A DNA stretch of 64,000 bases from RAM1 sp041905405. GTDB taxonomy: Bacteria; Pseudomonadota; Gammaproteobacteria; Burkholderiales; Burkholderiaceae_C. Shown piece after piece: positions 29,342 through 37,975 of this stretch; position 1 is the first letter of the stretch; each line of letters begins with the position of its first letter. The position numbers and the translations under genes were made by a program. The notes under the pieces are model-generated. The model did not search any database. It was not told the DNA's origin and was given only the letters and a program-made list of their open reading frames with translations. Where the stretch lies: contig JAYRLC010000009.1 in assembly GCA_041905405.1 (NCBI GenBank), positions 53,042 through 117,041 on the forward strand. The letters are read 5' to 3'.

Positions 29342-29363
29342 AGGTTTGAGCAGCATCAAACCT
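29342..29363. promoter_or_regulatory. Palindromic FNR/Anr-like site between the EamA and ompW genes
   Basis: AGGTTTGA-GCAGCA-TCAAACCT is a perfect palindrome. Its core, TTGAG-CAGC-ATCAA (29346-29359), differs by one base from the FNR/Anr consensus TTGAT-N4-ATCAA. It lies 28 bases before the EamA start and about 117 before ompW. OmpW genes are often controlled by oxygen-sensing FNR proteins in other bacteria, so ompW is the more likely target. Confidence 0.55.
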
Positions 29364-29479
29364 GCGGCGCATGGGGCGCAGCGACTTTGCCCGCGATCAA
29401 GGCGCGCGCGCGGTCACTGCAGTGCAATGGGTCTGTGCGGGATGTCCGCGCAAAAGTAGATTCCAAGAGAACCCTGACC

Positions 29480-30082
29480 ATGAAGAAACAAGCCATTGCC
29501 GCCGCGCTGCTGTGCGCATTTGCCACGGGCGCCGCCCTGTCCCAGACCCAGGCCAAGGCTGAAGGCCCCTGGATGGTGCGCGCCCGCGCCGTCCACCTGA
29601 ACAGCGCCAACGGCGACACCACGCCGCTGGGCCTGAGCATCAACGACAAGTGGATTCCTGAAGTGGACGTGTCCTACTTCGTGACGCCCAACGTCGCGGT
29701 GGAACTGATCCTGACCGTACCGCAGAAACAGACGCTGTCCTCGCGGGGCACGGCCATCGGCACGCTCAAGCACCTGCCGCCCACGCTGACGGCGCAGTAC
29801 CACTTCACCAACCTCAACGGCTTCAAGCCGTACCTGGGCGCCGGCGTGAACTACACGCGCTTTTCCAGCGTGAACCTGCCGGCCGGCGTGGACATCGACC
29901 GCGACAGCTTCGGCCTGGCGGTGCAGGCGGGCGTGGACATTCCGCTGTCCAAGGGCGTGTACCTGAACCTGGACCTGAAGAAGGTCTACATCCGCACGGA
30001 CGTGTCTGCCGCCGGCGCCAAGCTGGGCACCTTCAAGGTCGACCCGGTGCTGTTCGGGGTGGGCGTGGGCTGGCGCTTCTGA
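29480..30082 (+). CDS. OmpW family outer membrane beta-barrel protein
   Basis: A 200-residue protein with a Sec signal (MKKQAIAAALLCAFATGAAL…) and an eight-stranded barrel of the OmpW type: GPWMVRARAVHLN at the start, IPEVDVSYFVTPNVAVELIL in the middle, LKHLPPTLTAQYHF, YLGAGVNYTRFSS, and a final strand VLFGVGVGWRF ending in phenylalanine, the outer-membrane sorting mark. OmpW forms a narrow hydrophobic channel. The start at 29480 is set by the signal peptide; the longer open frame before it is not coding. Confidence 0.92.
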   Translation: MKKQAIAAALLCAFATGAALSQTQAKAEGPWMVRARAVHLNSANGDTTPLGLSINDKWIPEVDVSYFVTPNVAVELILTVPQKQTLSSRGTAIGTLKHLPPTLTAQYHFTNLNGFKPYLGAGVNYTRFSSVNLPAGVDIDRDSFGLAVQAGVDIPLSKGVYLNLDLKKVYIRTDVSAAGAKLGTFKVDPVLFGVGVGWRF

Positions 30083-30103
30083 CGCCCCTCGCACGTTGAC
30101 CTG

Positions 30104-31201
30104 TCAGCGCTCGTCGTAGCTCACGACGAGCTTTTCCGTCTGCGGCCGCGCCTGGCAGCTCAGCACGAAGCCCTGCTCCATCTCCCAGGGCTCCAGCGTG
30201 AAGTTGCGGTCCATGGTGACCGTGCCTTCCACCACCTTTGCGCGGCAGGTGCAGCACACGCCGCTGCGGCACGACCAGGGCAGGTCCAGCCCGGCGTCCA
30301 GCGCCACGTCCAGCACGTGTTCGCCGCGGCCCATGCGCATCACGTGGGGGCGGCCGTCCAGCATCACGGTCAGCTCCACCTCGCCGTCACGCTCGCGCGG
30401 GGCGGTGCTGGTGCGCGCGGCGCCCGGGTCCTGCGGGTGGGCGCTGGTGAAGCGTTCGGTGCGGATGCGGTCGGCGGGCACGCCGCCTTCGACCAGCGCG
30501 GCCTCGGTCGCCTCGATCATGCCTTCGGGCCCGCAGACAAAAACCTCGTCCATGCTGCGCGCGGGCAGCAGGGTGGCCATGAGTTCGCGCACCTTGGCCG
30601 CGTCGATGCGGCCTTCCAGCAGCGGCACTTCCTGCGCCTGGCGCGACAGGATGTGGATCAGCGTCAGGCGGCCGGGGTAGCGGTCCTTCAGGTCCTGCAG
30701 CGCCTCGTTGAACATCACGCTGGCCATGCGGCGGTTGCCATACACCAGGGTGAATTTGGCGTTCGGGTCCTCGGCCAGCGTGGTGGCCATGATGGACAGG
30801 ATGGGCGTGATGCCCGAGCCTGATGCAAAGCCCACCCGGTGCAGTGCGCGGGGCCGCCTGACCGTGAAGCGGCCGTCTGGCGGCAGCACATCCAGCGTGT
30901 CGCCGGCCTTCAGCTGCGTGGCGGCCCAGTTGGAGAACGCGCCGCCGTTCACGGCGCGCACGCCTACTTCCAGTTCACCGGCCGACTGCAGCCGCTCGCG
31001 CGGGCAGCAGATGGAGTAACTGCGCCGCACGTCCTGCCCGCCGATCAGCGCACGCAGCGTCAGGAACTGTCCCGGCTCGAAACGGAATGCGTCGCGGTGC
31101 TCGGGCGGCACGGCCAGCGCGATGGCCACCGCGCCGTCGGATTCGGGCGACACGCGCGCGACGCGCAGGGCATGGAAGCGGGGGGCTACAGCGGCGTTCA
31201 T
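30104..31201 (-). CDS. paaE: 1,2-phenylacetyl-CoA epoxidase, reductase subunit PaaE (PaaK)
   Basis: A 365-residue FAD and 2Fe-2S reductase. The FAD/NADPH part has RRSYSICCP and GFASGSGITPILSI. The C-terminal plant-type ferredoxin domain has CRSGVCCTCRAKV and VLSCQ as the four cluster cysteines. It passes electrons from NADPH to the PaaAC oxygenase. It is the last gene of the minus-strand paaABCDE operon, 6 bases after paaD. Name PaaK is used in older literature. Confidence 0.95.
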   Translation of the reverse strand: MNAAVAPRFHALRVARVSPESDGAVAIALAVPPEHRDAFRFEPGQFLTLRALIGGQDVRRSYSICCPRERLQSAGELEVGVRAVNGGAFSNWAATQLKAGDTLDVLPPDGRFTVRRPRALHRVGFASGSGITPILSIMATTLAEDPNAKFTLVYGNRRMASVMFNEALQDLKDRYPGRLTLIHILSRQAQEVPLLEGRIDAAKVRELMATLLPARSMDEVFVCGPEGMIEATEAALVEGGVPADRIRTERFTSAHPQDPGAARTSTAPRERDGEVELTVMLDGRPHVMRMGRGEHVLDVALDAGLDLPWSCRSGVCCTCRAKVVEGTVTMDRNFTLEPWEMEQGFVLSCQARPQTEKLVVSYDER

Positions 31202-31207
31202 CGTCGT

Positions 31208-31738
31208 TCAGTGGGGCTTGAAGTAGTCAAAGGGTTCCATGCAGTCCAGGCAGCGGTACAGCGCCTTGCAGGCCGTGGAGCCAAAGTGCGAGGTCTCGGT
31301 GGTGTTGTCCGAGCCGCATTGCGGGCAGGCGACGGTGACGGGCGCAAAGCGCTTGCGCAGATGCACGACGTTGCCGGTGGACGCGGCTTGCGTATCGCAC
31401 GCATGCGGCGGTGCGATGCCGTATGCGCGCAGCTTGTCATGCGCGGCGGGCGTCATCCAGTCGGTGGTCCAGGCCGGTGCGAGCTGCGTCACCACTTGCG
31501 CGTCGATGCCGGCATGGGCCAGCGCGGCGCGCACGTCGTCCTCGATCTGCTGGATGGCGGGGCAGCCGTTGTAGGTGGGCGTGATGATCACCTCCAGCCC
31601 CTGCGCGCCGGTGCGTACGTCGCGCAGGATGCCCAGTTCGCGCAGCGTGACGACGGGGATCTCGGGGTCGGTCAGCATGGCGAGCGCTTCCCAGGCCTGC
31701 TCGATCGGGTCCGTTGCGAGCGCGGTGGCGGTCGGCAT
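31208..31738 (-). CDS. paaD: Phenylacetate-CoA oxygenase subunit PaaD (PaaJ)
   Basis: A 176-residue protein with an N-terminal MIP18/SufT-like fold (AMLTDPEIPVVTLRELGI, then VIITPTYNGCPA) and a C-terminal four-cysteine site, CPQCGSDNTTETSHFG…CKALYRCLDC. PaaD is needed for assembly of the epoxidase, probably for iron-sulfur insertion. It lies 4 bases after paaC. Confidence 0.95.
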   Translation of the reverse strand: MPTATALATDPIEQAWEALAMLTDPEIPVVTLRELGILRDVRTGAQGLEVIITPTYNGCPAIQQIEDDVRAALAHAGIDAQVVTQLAPAWTTDWMTPAAHDKLRAYGIAPPHACDTQAASTGNVVHLRKRFAPVTVACPQCGSDNTTETSHFGSTACKALYRCLDCMEPFDYFKPH

Positions 31739-31742
31739 GGCG

Positions 31743-32591
31743 TTACCAGGTTGCAGCGGGATGCGCCCGCGCCAGACCCTGCATCTCGGCCAGCATGAAG
31801 CCCAGGTGCTCGGAGTGCACGCCGATCTTGCCCTGCGTCACGTAGCCCTTGCGTTGCGTGCCGTCCAGCGTGGCTTGGGCGATGGCTTCGTCGACCAGGG
31901 CCGTCCAGTCGTCACGCAGCGCGGCGGTTGCCACCCCGGTGCCGTCAGCCTGCGCGGCCTGTTCGGCGGGGCTTGTGACCCAGAACTCCTGCGTGCCGGG
32001 CAGCAGGTGGTCCAGCGCCGCCTGCGCGCGCCGGTGCGACTCGTCGGTGCCGTCGCCCAGGCGCACCAGCCAGTCGTGCGAATGGCGCAGGTGGTAGCGC
32101 ACCTCTTTCAGTGAACGCGCGGCGATAGCGGCCAGTTGCGTGTCGGCGCACGACTGCAGCCGGTCCCAGACCAGCACCATCAACGCGCTGTACAGGAAGT
32201 TGCGCACGATGGTGGTGGCGTAGTCGCGCGGCGCGACGGCCGAGCCCGCCAGCGGGCCGTGGTGCGGCCACTCCAGCAGCGTGCAGTTGCGGAACTCGTG
32301 GGTGTCACGGAAATAGGCGAGCGTGTCCTCGGTGACCGCGCCGTGTGCGCGCGCGCCCCGCAGGTGGGCAAACCGCGCGGCTTCGCGTTCATCGCCGTTG
32401 ATGCGTTCAGCCGCGTACTGGTACAGCAGCCGCGCCTGGCCGACCAGGTCCAGGCTCATATTGGCCAGCGCGATGTCTTCCTCCAGCACGGGGCCGTGGC
32501 CACACCATTCGGCGTTGCGCTGGCCCAGCACCAGCGCGTTGTCGGCCAGGTGCAGCAGGTAGTCAACCGGTGCGAGCGCAGCGGCGGCCAT
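31743..32591 (-). CDS. paaC: 1,2-phenylacetyl-CoA epoxidase structural subunit PaaC (PaaI)
   Basis: A 282-residue helical ferritin-like subunit that partners the catalytic PaaA. Recognisable segments are YLLHLADNALVLGQRNAEWC, LDLVGQARLLYQYA and the helix HLRHSHDWLVRLGDGTDESH. The ATG at 32591 overlaps the paaB stop (TGATG); a GTG one codon upstream is possible. It is required for stability of the PaaA active site, although it lacks a full di-iron site in known cases. Confidence 0.94.
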   Translation of the reverse strand: MAAAALAPVDYLLHLADNALVLGQRNAEWCGHGPVLEEDIALANMSLDLVGQARLLYQYAAERINGDEREAARFAHLRGARAHGAVTEDTLAYFRDTHEFRNCTLLEWPHHGPLAGSAVAPRDYATTIVRNFLYSALMVLVWDRLQSCADTQLAAIAARSLKEVRYHLRHSHDWLVRLGDGTDESHRRAQAALDHLLPGTQEFWVTSPAEQAAQADGTGVATAALRDDWTALVDEAIAQATLDGTQRKGYVTQGKIGVHSEHLGFMLAEMQGLARAHPAATW

Positions 32592-32887
32592 CACATGTGC
32601 CCCACTTCGTCGGGGATGGCGTAGAAGCTCGGGTGGCGGTAGACCTTGTCGCCCGCCGGATCGAAAAACTCTGCCTTGTCATTGGGCTCGCTGGCCGTGA
32701 TGCTGGCCGATGGCACGACCCAGATGCTCACGCCTTCCTGGCGGCGCGTGTAGACGTCGCGCGCCATCTGCAGTGCATGCTGCGCGTCGCTGGCGTGCAG
32801 GCTGCCGCAGTGCTTGTGCTCGATGCCCTGCTTGCTGCGCACGAACACTTCCCACAGCGGCCATTCCTTCAGTGCGGGCGTGCTCAT
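32591..32887 (-). CDS. paaB: 1,2-phenylacetyl-CoA epoxidase subunit PaaB (PaaH)
   Basis: A 98-residue subunit with the family pattern EWPLWEVFVRSKQGIEHKHC, GSLHASDAQHALQMARDVYT and RRQEGVSIWVVPS. PaaB bridges PaaAC pairs in the complex. Its start overlaps the paaA stop as ATGA and its stop overlaps the paaC start, so the three are translated together. Confidence 0.95.
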   Translation of the reverse strand: MSTPALKEWPLWEVFVRSKQGIEHKHCGSLHASDAQHALQMARDVYTRRQEGVSIWVVPSASITASEPNDKAEFFDPAGDKVYRHPSFYAIPDEVGHM

Positions 32888-33897
32888 GCAGCCTCCTTCA
32901 TCGTGCGTTGCGTTTGTTTGGCGGCGTGGGCCAGCGCGGCTTCGCGCACCCAGCGGCCTTCTTCGTGCGCCTGCACGCGGGTGGCCAGGCGCTCCTTGTT
33001 GCAGGGGCCGTCGCCGTTGACGGTGGCCCAGAACTCGTCCCAGTCGATGGCGCCATAGTCCCAGTGCTGGCGCGCCTCGTTCCATTTCAGGTCCGGGTCG
33101 GGCAGGGTAACGCCCAGCAATTTCGCCTGGGGCACGGTAGCGTCCACGAACTTCTGGCGCAGGTCGTCGTTGCTGATGCGCTTGATGCCCCAGCGCATGC
33201 CCTGCGCGCTGTTGGGGCTGTCGGCGTCGGGCGGGCCGAACATGGCCAGGCATTTCCACCACCAGCGGTTGACGGCGTCCTGCACCATGGCGCGCTGTTC
33301 GGTCGTGCCCTGCATCAGCACCATGAGCGACTCATACCCCTGGCGCTGGTGGAAGCTTTCTTCCTTGCAGATGCGGATCATGGCCCGCGCGTACGGCCCA
33401 TACGAGCAGCGGCACAGCGGGATCTGGTTCATGATCGCCGCGCCGTCCACCAGCCAGCCGATCACGCCCACGTCGGCCCAGTTGAGCGTGGGGTAGTTGA
33501 AGATGGAGCTGTACTTGGCGCGGCCGCTGTGCAGCGCGTCCTGCATCTGGTCGCGGCTGGTGCCCAGCGTTTCGGCCGCGCTGTACAGGTACAGGCCGTG
33601 GCCGCCTTCGTCCTGCACCTTGGCCAGCAGGATGGCCTTGCGCTTGAGGCTGGGTGCGCGCGAAATCCAGTTGCCCTCGGGCAGCATGCCCACGATCTCG
33701 CTGTGCGCATGCTGGCTGATCTGGCGCACCAGCGTCTTGCGGTAGGCGTCGGGCATCCAGTCGCGCGGCTCGATCTTGCCGTCCGCATCGATCTTCTGGT
33801 CGAAATGCGCCTGCCGCGCCGCGTCGCCTGCGGGGGGCGGCACCGCTTTCAGCGTTGCCGCCTGCGCGTCCGGCAGATCCAGTGCCTGGGTGTACAT
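32884..33897 (-). CDS. paaA: 1,2-phenylacetyl-CoA epoxidase catalytic subunit PaaA (PaaG)
   Basis: A 337-residue di-iron oxygenase that turns phenylacetyl-CoA into its ring epoxide, the committing step of aerobic phenylacetate breakdown. The ferritin-like metal ligands are in KVQDEGGHG and in CKEESFHQRQG. The start MYTQALDLPDAQ is chosen because an AGGAGA ribosome site precedes it; the open frame extends upstream through the operator region and is not real there. It is the first gene of paaABCDE. The ligase, ring-opening and thiolysis genes are not in the window. Confidence 0.96.
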   Translation of the reverse strand: MYTQALDLPDAQAATLKAVPPPAGDAARQAHFDQKIDADGKIEPRDWMPDAYRKTLVRQISQHAHSEIVGMLPEGNWISRAPSLKRKAILLAKVQDEGGHGLYLYSAAETLGTSRDQMQDALHSGRAKYSSIFNYPTLNWADVGVIGWLVDGAAIMNQIPLCRCSYGPYARAMIRICKEESFHQRQGYESLMVLMQGTTEQRAMVQDAVNRWWWKCLAMFGPPDADSPNSAQGMRWGIKRISNDDLRQKFVDATVPQAKLLGVTLPDPDLKWNEARQHWDYGAIDWDEFWATVNGDGPCNKERLATRVQAHEEGRWVREAALAHAAKQTQRTMKEAA

Positions 33898-33933
33898 GCG
33901 TGTCTCCTGGGCCGCAAAGCCGGGCCGTGGCGC

Positions 33934-33970
33934 AGTATAGCCAATTAACCGACCGATCGGTTGGTTAATT
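33934..33970 (-). promoter_or_regulatory. PaaR-type operator with overlapping paaA promoter
   Basis: A near-perfect 28-base palindrome spans 33943-33970: left arm AATTAACCGACCGA, right arm TCGGTTGGTTAATT, with one mismatched symmetric pair. It fits the TetR-type PaaR box (AACCGACCG…CGGT) known to control phenylacetate genes in betaproteobacteria and released by phenylacetyl-CoA. On the minus strand a TATACT -10 box (33939-33934) lies immediately downstream, so a bound repressor would block paaA transcription. The paaR gene itself is not in the window. Confidence 0.8.
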
Positions 33971-34145
33971 ATTGTGCGCCGCAAAAAATGGTAATCCCCT
34001 TAAAGGTGCGCGCAACTGCCCGCATCCAGCAATGAACTTGCGTCATAAGTATTCAAAGCATTGCCAGGGCGGCTTGCTGCGGTGCGGCACAGGTTTTGCA
34101 AAACGTAGCCGGCTTCAAGCCGTACCTTCAATTGCAGGAGAAGAA

Positions 34146-35174
34146 ATGAAAACAAATCTGATCGCCGCAGGCGTCCTCACGCTGCTGGCGGGCGCCGCCA
34201 GCGCGCAGAGTTCCGTGCAGCTCATGGGCACGACCGACATCTACGCCGGGGGCCTGCGCATGTCGGGAGACCCGGGGCGCCGCACGGTCGTCAACAGTGG
34301 CGGCATGACCACCTCGTGGTTTGGTGTCAAAGGAACCGAGGACCTGGGCGGCGGGCTGAAGGCCAACTTCGCCCTCACCACATTCATCCAGGTGGACACC
34401 GGCAACCAGGGCCGCTTTGCCAACGACCCGTACTTCTCGCGCGACGCCAACGTGAGCCTGCAGGGCGGCTTCGGCACGGTGATGCTGGGGCGAGGCCTGG
34501 CACCCAACTTCCTGCCCACCGTCATCTTCAACCCGTTCGGCGACTCGTTCACGTTCTCGCCGCTGGTGCTGCATGCCAACGTGCCCCTGTTCAACGGCAC
34601 GGGCTGGACGGCCACCACGCCGTCCGACACGGGCTGGGCCAACCAGATCACCTACAGCACGCCGCGCTGGGGCGGCCTGTCGGCCAACTTCCACTACCAG
34701 TTCGGCGAAGTGCAGGGTTCCAACGGCCCGCACAACGCGGGCTTCAACGTGCTGTATTTCAATGGCCCTTTCGCCGCGACCATGTTCTATGAGCGCGACC
34801 AGATCAGCAACCCCGGCAGCCCGGCCCCGTTTGCCACGACTGACGTCAAGACCGACTGGATGGTCGGCACGTCGTATGACGCCGGCTTTGCCAAGGGCTT
34901 CCTGACCTATGGCCGCGCCAAGTCGGACAAGCTGGTGCCCGAAGCCAAGACCGTGTCACTGGGGGCTTCGATCCCCGCAGGCGCCACGGGCAAGGTGCTG
35001 GTGGGCGGCGCCAAAACGCGCGTGACGCCGGGCAACACGCGCACCACCTGGACGCTGGGCTACGACTACAACCTGTCCAAGCGCACCGACGTGTACACCA
35101 TGCTCATGCGCGACAAGATCACGACCTTCGCCAGCGGCACAAGCTACGGCTTCGGCATCCGCCACAAGTTCTGA
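34146..35174 (+). CDS. Gram-negative general porin (Omp32-like)
   Basis: A 342-residue outer-membrane porin. The signal peptide ends SAQSS; the mature start SVQLMGTTDIYAGGLRMSG and the GMTTSWFGVKGTEDLGGGLK strand are typical of Comamonadaceae and Burkholderiales porins, as is the FGTVMLGRG turn. The last residue of the final strand is phenylalanine (YGFGIRHKF). It would form trimers that pass small, mostly anionic solutes. A GCAGGAGAAGAA ribosome site fixes the start. It is divergent from paaA, and its stop abuts the rlmJ stop. Confidence 0.93.
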   Translation: MKTNLIAAGVLTLLAGAASAQSSVQLMGTTDIYAGGLRMSGDPGRRTVVNSGGMTTSWFGVKGTEDLGGGLKANFALTTFIQVDTGNQGRFANDPYFSRDANVSLQGGFGTVMLGRGLAPNFLPTVIFNPFGDSFTFSPLVLHANVPLFNGTGWTATTPSDTGWANQITYSTPRWGGLSANFHYQFGEVQGSNGPHNAGFNVLYFNGPFAATMFYERDQISNPGSPAPFATTDVKTDWMVGTSYDAGFAKGFLTYGRAKSDKLVPEAKTVSLGASIPAGATGKVLVGGAKTRVTPGNTRTTWTLGYDYNLSKRTDVYTMLMRDKITTFASGTSYGFGIRHKF

Positions 35175-36056
35175 TCAGCCTCCACTGTCCAGCCCGAACG
35201 CCGCATTGCGGTCCTGCCCCAGCAGTTCGACCATCTGGGGCAGAGCGGCTGCCAGCGCGGCCTTCAGTGTGTAAGGCGGGTTGATGATGAACATGCCGCT
35301 GGCCGGCAGGCCGGGACGGACCGTTTCGCCCGCGGCATTGGTGGTGATCTTGCTGGACTTGACCGTGAGCGTCGCGTGCAGCCAGGGCTTGCCGGACTTG
35401 GTGGCCAGTGTCTGCAGCTTGCGGGGCAGGTCGTGCGCCTCAGGGCGCGGGATCAGCGGGTACCAGATGGCGTAGGTGCCGGTCGCAAAACGCTTGATCG
35501 CGTCGGTGACCATGGCGGCGACCTTGGCGTAGTCGGTCTTGAGCTCGTAGCTCGGGTCGCACAGCACCAGCGCGCGGCGCGACGGCGGCGGCAGGAACTT
35601 GCGCGGCGCCTCGAAACCGTCCTCGCTCAGCACGGTAACCTGGCGCCCCGCTTCGAGCTGGGCAATGTTGCCTGCCAGCGCGCGGGCGTCGGTGGGGTGC
35701 AGCTCGAACACCTTGAGCTTGTCGTGGTCGCGCAGCAGCCGCTGCACGATGAAGGGCGAGCCGGGGTAGATCTTATGGCTTCCTTTTTTGTTGAAGGCCG
35801 CCACCGTGTCCAGATAGTCCTGCAGTGCCGGTGCCAGGCCGGTCGCCCCGGCCAGGCGGGCGATGCCCCCGCCGGATTCACCGCTGGTTTCGGCGTAGTC
35901 GCCGTCCAGCCGGTACAGCCCGGCCCCGGCGTGGGTGTCCAGCACCATTAGCGCCGCGTCCTTTTCGGTCAGGTAGCGCACCAGGGCGATCAGCGTGGTG
36001 TGCTTGAGCACGTCGGCGTGGTTGCCGGCGTGGAAGGCGTGGCGGTAACTGAACAT
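35175..36056 (-). CDS. rlmJ: 23S rRNA (adenine(2030)-N6)-methyltransferase RlmJ
   Basis: A 293-residue SAM-dependent methyltransferase. The conserved start is MFSYRHAFHAGNHADVLKH, followed by the SAM region VLDTHAGAGLY. The catalytic DPSYE motif (LVLCDPSYELKTDY) and FIINPPYTL are present. It methylates A2030 of 23S rRNA. The start at 36056 gives the family's standard N-terminus; 13 upstream codons in frame are ignored. The stop codon lies back to back with that of the porin gene (TGATCA). Confidence 0.95.
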   Translation of the reverse strand: MFSYRHAFHAGNHADVLKHTTLIALVRYLTEKDAALMVLDTHAGAGLYRLDGDYAETSGESGGGIARLAGATGLAPALQDYLDTVAAFNKKGSHKIYPGSPFIVQRLLRDHDKLKVFELHPTDARALAGNIAQLEAGRQVTVLSEDGFEAPRKFLPPPSRRALVLCDPSYELKTDYAKVAAMVTDAIKRFATGTYAIWYPLIPRPEAHDLPRKLQTLATKSGKPWLHATLTVKSSKITTNAAGETVRPGLPASGMFIINPPYTLKAALAAALPQMVELLGQDRNAAFGLDSGG

Positions 36057-36102
36057 AGGGGGCTGATGGTACCGCGCGGACATCCGCCAAAGCACCCGCC
36101 GA

Positions 36103-36132
36103 TTGCGCTAACCCATTGATTTTTCGTATAAT
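36103..36132 (+). promoter_or_regulatory. Promoter of the rplM-rpsI operon
   Basis: TTGCGC (36103-36108), an 18-base spacer, and TATAAT (36127-36132) form a good sigma-70 promoter in an unusually AT-rich patch. It implies a leader of about 150 bases before rplM. In E. coli the rplM leader takes part in feedback by L13; whether this leader does is not visible. Confidence 0.7.
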
Positions 36133-36290
36133 CGTCGGCTTCGCAGCGCATTTGTGGCCCCGCGGCGGAGGCTCCGGAAGGGGTAAATACCACCTAAGAG
36201 ATTCCCAAAAGAGGAACACCGACCGTGGAAAAGGGCTCAAACAAGGGAACCCAAAGGTTTCCGCAAACCAACTCTTTAGAGAGAAAACTC

Positions 36291-36722
36291 ATGACCCAGA
36301 CGTTCAGCGCAAAACCCGCTGACGTGAAGCACGAGTGGTTTGTGATTGACGCGACCGACAAGGTCCTCGGACGAGTAGCCAGCGAAGTTGCTCTCCGTTT
36401 GCGCGGCAAACACAAGGCCATTTACACGCCTCACGTCGATACCGGTGACTTCATCGTCATCATCAACGCAGCCCAGCTCAAGGTGACGGGCACCAAGTCC
36501 CTGGACAAGGTGTACTACCGCCATTCCGGCTATCCCGGCGGCATCACGGCCACCAACTTCCGCGACCTGCAGGCCAAGCACCCCGGCCGCGCGCTGGAAA
36601 AGGCCGTCAAGGGCATGCTGCCCAAGGGCCCGCTTGGCTACGCCATGATCAAGAAACTCAAGGTGTATGGCGGCGCAGAGCACCCCCACACCGCCCAACA
36701 GCCCAAAGTGCTGGAACTGTAA
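36291..36722 (+). CDS. rplM: 50S ribosomal protein L13
   Basis: A 143-residue ribosomal protein with the signature HEWFVIDATDKVLGRVASEV and the KVYYRHSGYPGGI loop, ending HPHTAQQPKVLEL. It binds 23S rRNA early in 50S assembly. The start follows a GAGAGAAAA purine stretch. rpsI follows 12 bases later, the usual rplM-rpsI operon. Confidence 0.98.
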   Translation: MTQTFSAKPADVKHEWFVIDATDKVLGRVASEVALRLRGKHKAIYTPHVDTGDFIVIINAAQLKVTGTKSLDKVYYRHSGYPGGITATNFRDLQAKHPGRALEKAVKGMLPKGPLGYAMIKKLKVYGGAEHPHTAQQPKVLEL

Positions 36723-36734
36723 GGAGCCTTGAGA

Positions 36735-37127
36735 ATGATTGGTGAATGGAACAATGGCACCGGCCGTCGCAAATCCAGCGTCGCCCGCGTGTTTCTGAAA
36801 AAAGGCACCGGCAAGATCACGGTGAACGGCAAGGACATCCAGGCCTATTTCGGCCGCGAGACGTCCATCATGATTGCCCGCCAGCCCCTGCTGCTGACCA
36901 ACCACGCTGAAACGTTCGACATCCAGGTCAACGTGCACGGCGGCGGTGAATCCGGCCAGGCCGGCGCCACCCGCCACGGCATCACCCGCGCCCTGATCGA
37001 CTACGACGCGTCGCTCAAGCCGGCCCTGAGCCAGGCGGGCTTCGTGACCCGTGACGCCCGCGAAGTCGAGCGCAAGAAGGTCGGCCTGCACTCTGCTCGC
37101 CGCCGCAAGCAGTTCAGCAAGCGCTAA
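36735..37127 (+). CDS. rpsI: 30S ribosomal protein S9
   Basis: A 130-residue protein that begins MIGEWNNGTGRRKSSVARVF and ends in the conserved basic tail RRRKQFSKR that reaches the P-site tRNA. ATG at 36735 gives the family length; a TTG two codons upstream is ignored. An AAGGAG site lies at the end of rplM. Confidence 0.98.
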   Translation: MIGEWNNGTGRRKSSVARVFLKKGTGKITVNGKDIQAYFGRETSIMIARQPLLLTNHAETFDIQVNVHGGGESGQAGATRHGITRALIDYDASLKPALSQAGFVTRDAREVERKKVGLHSARRRKQFSKR

Positions 37128-37159
37128 TCGGCACCTGCTGCACCGGCGCTTACCGCCGC

Positions 37160-37200
37160 AACAAAGCCGCACAAGTAAAGCTTGCTGCGGCTTTGTTGTT
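37160..37200 (+). terminator. Intrinsic terminator after rpsI
   Basis: A 12-base perfect inverted repeat, AACAAAGCCGCA (37160-37171) and TGCGGCTTTGTT (37186-37197), with a 14-base loop, followed by a short T/G tract. It lies 33 bases after the rpsI stop. Confidence 0.8.
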
Positions 37201-37242
37201 TGTGGCACCCTTGCGCTCCCGTTTGCGCCCCTTCATCCTCCC

Positions 37243-37962
37243 ATGCGTTTTCGCCTGCTCCGCCGCCGCCTGACCATCAGCGCACCGCGCATGGCCGTGC
37301 GCAGCGCCATGCCCTGGCCTTTCCGCTGGCTGGTCATGGCCATCGTGCTGGGTTTCTGCGCGGCCGTGGGCTTGTGGGCTTTCGAGTTTGGCAAGAACAT
37401 TGCCGGCCTGGATTCCAGCGCCAAGCAGGAGCTGTCGCAGCTTCGATCCGAGGTCGTCCGCCTGCGCGAGGAACGCGACAAGGCCCAGTCGGTGGTCAAC
37501 ACGTCGGGCAGCCTGCTGACCGCCGAGCGGGCCGCACAGGAAAAGATGGCCACCCAGGTCCGCCAGCTGGAGGCAGACAACCGCGCGTTGCGCGACGACC
37601 TGGGGTTCTTTGAAAAGCTGATTCCTGCCGCCGGCCAGGAAGGCGTGTCCATCCGCGGCCTGCAGGCCGAGGTGGTGGGTGAGCGCCAGCTCAAATGGCA
37701 GGTGCTGGTGATCCAGCCGGTCAAGAACGCGCCGGAGTTCAAGGGCCAGATCGAGCTGACCTTCACAGGCGTTGAGAACGGCAAGCCCTGGACCATGACC
37801 CTGCCCGGTGGCCCGCAGGCGCTGCAGTTCCGCCAGTACCGCCGTGTCGAAGGCATTGTCGACTTGCCCCCTCAGGCCGTGGTAAAAAACGTCTCCGCCA
37901 GACTGGTGGAAGGCACGGCCACCCGCGCCATACAAAGCATCAAGCTCCAGGACAGTCGTTGA
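37243..37962 (+). CDS. DUF6776-type membrane-anchored coiled-coil protein
   Basis: A 239-residue protein with a basic N-terminus, one membrane helix (FRWLVMAIVLGFCAAVGLWA), then a coiled coil rich in Glu, Arg and Gln (about residues 60-120) and a beta-rich C-terminal domain (SIRGLQAEVVGERQLKWQVL onward). The same gene is commonly found just before bactofilin in Burkholderiales, as here (13 bases apart). The likely place is the inner membrane with the coiled coil in the periplasm. Its role is unknown; a link to envelope shape through bactofilin is an inference. Confidence 0.8.
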   Translation: MRFRLLRRRLTISAPRMAVRSAMPWPFRWLVMAIVLGFCAAVGLWAFEFGKNIAGLDSSAKQELSQLRSEVVRLREERDKAQSVVNTSGSLLTAERAAQEKMATQVRQLEADNRALRDDLGFFEKLIPAAGQEGVSIRGLQAEVVGERQLKWQVLVIQPVKNAPEFKGQIELTFTGVENGKPWTMTLPGGPQALQFRQYRRVEGIVDLPPQAVVKNVSARLVEGTATRAIQSIKLQDSR

Positions 37963-37975
37963 GAGGATCCCACAC

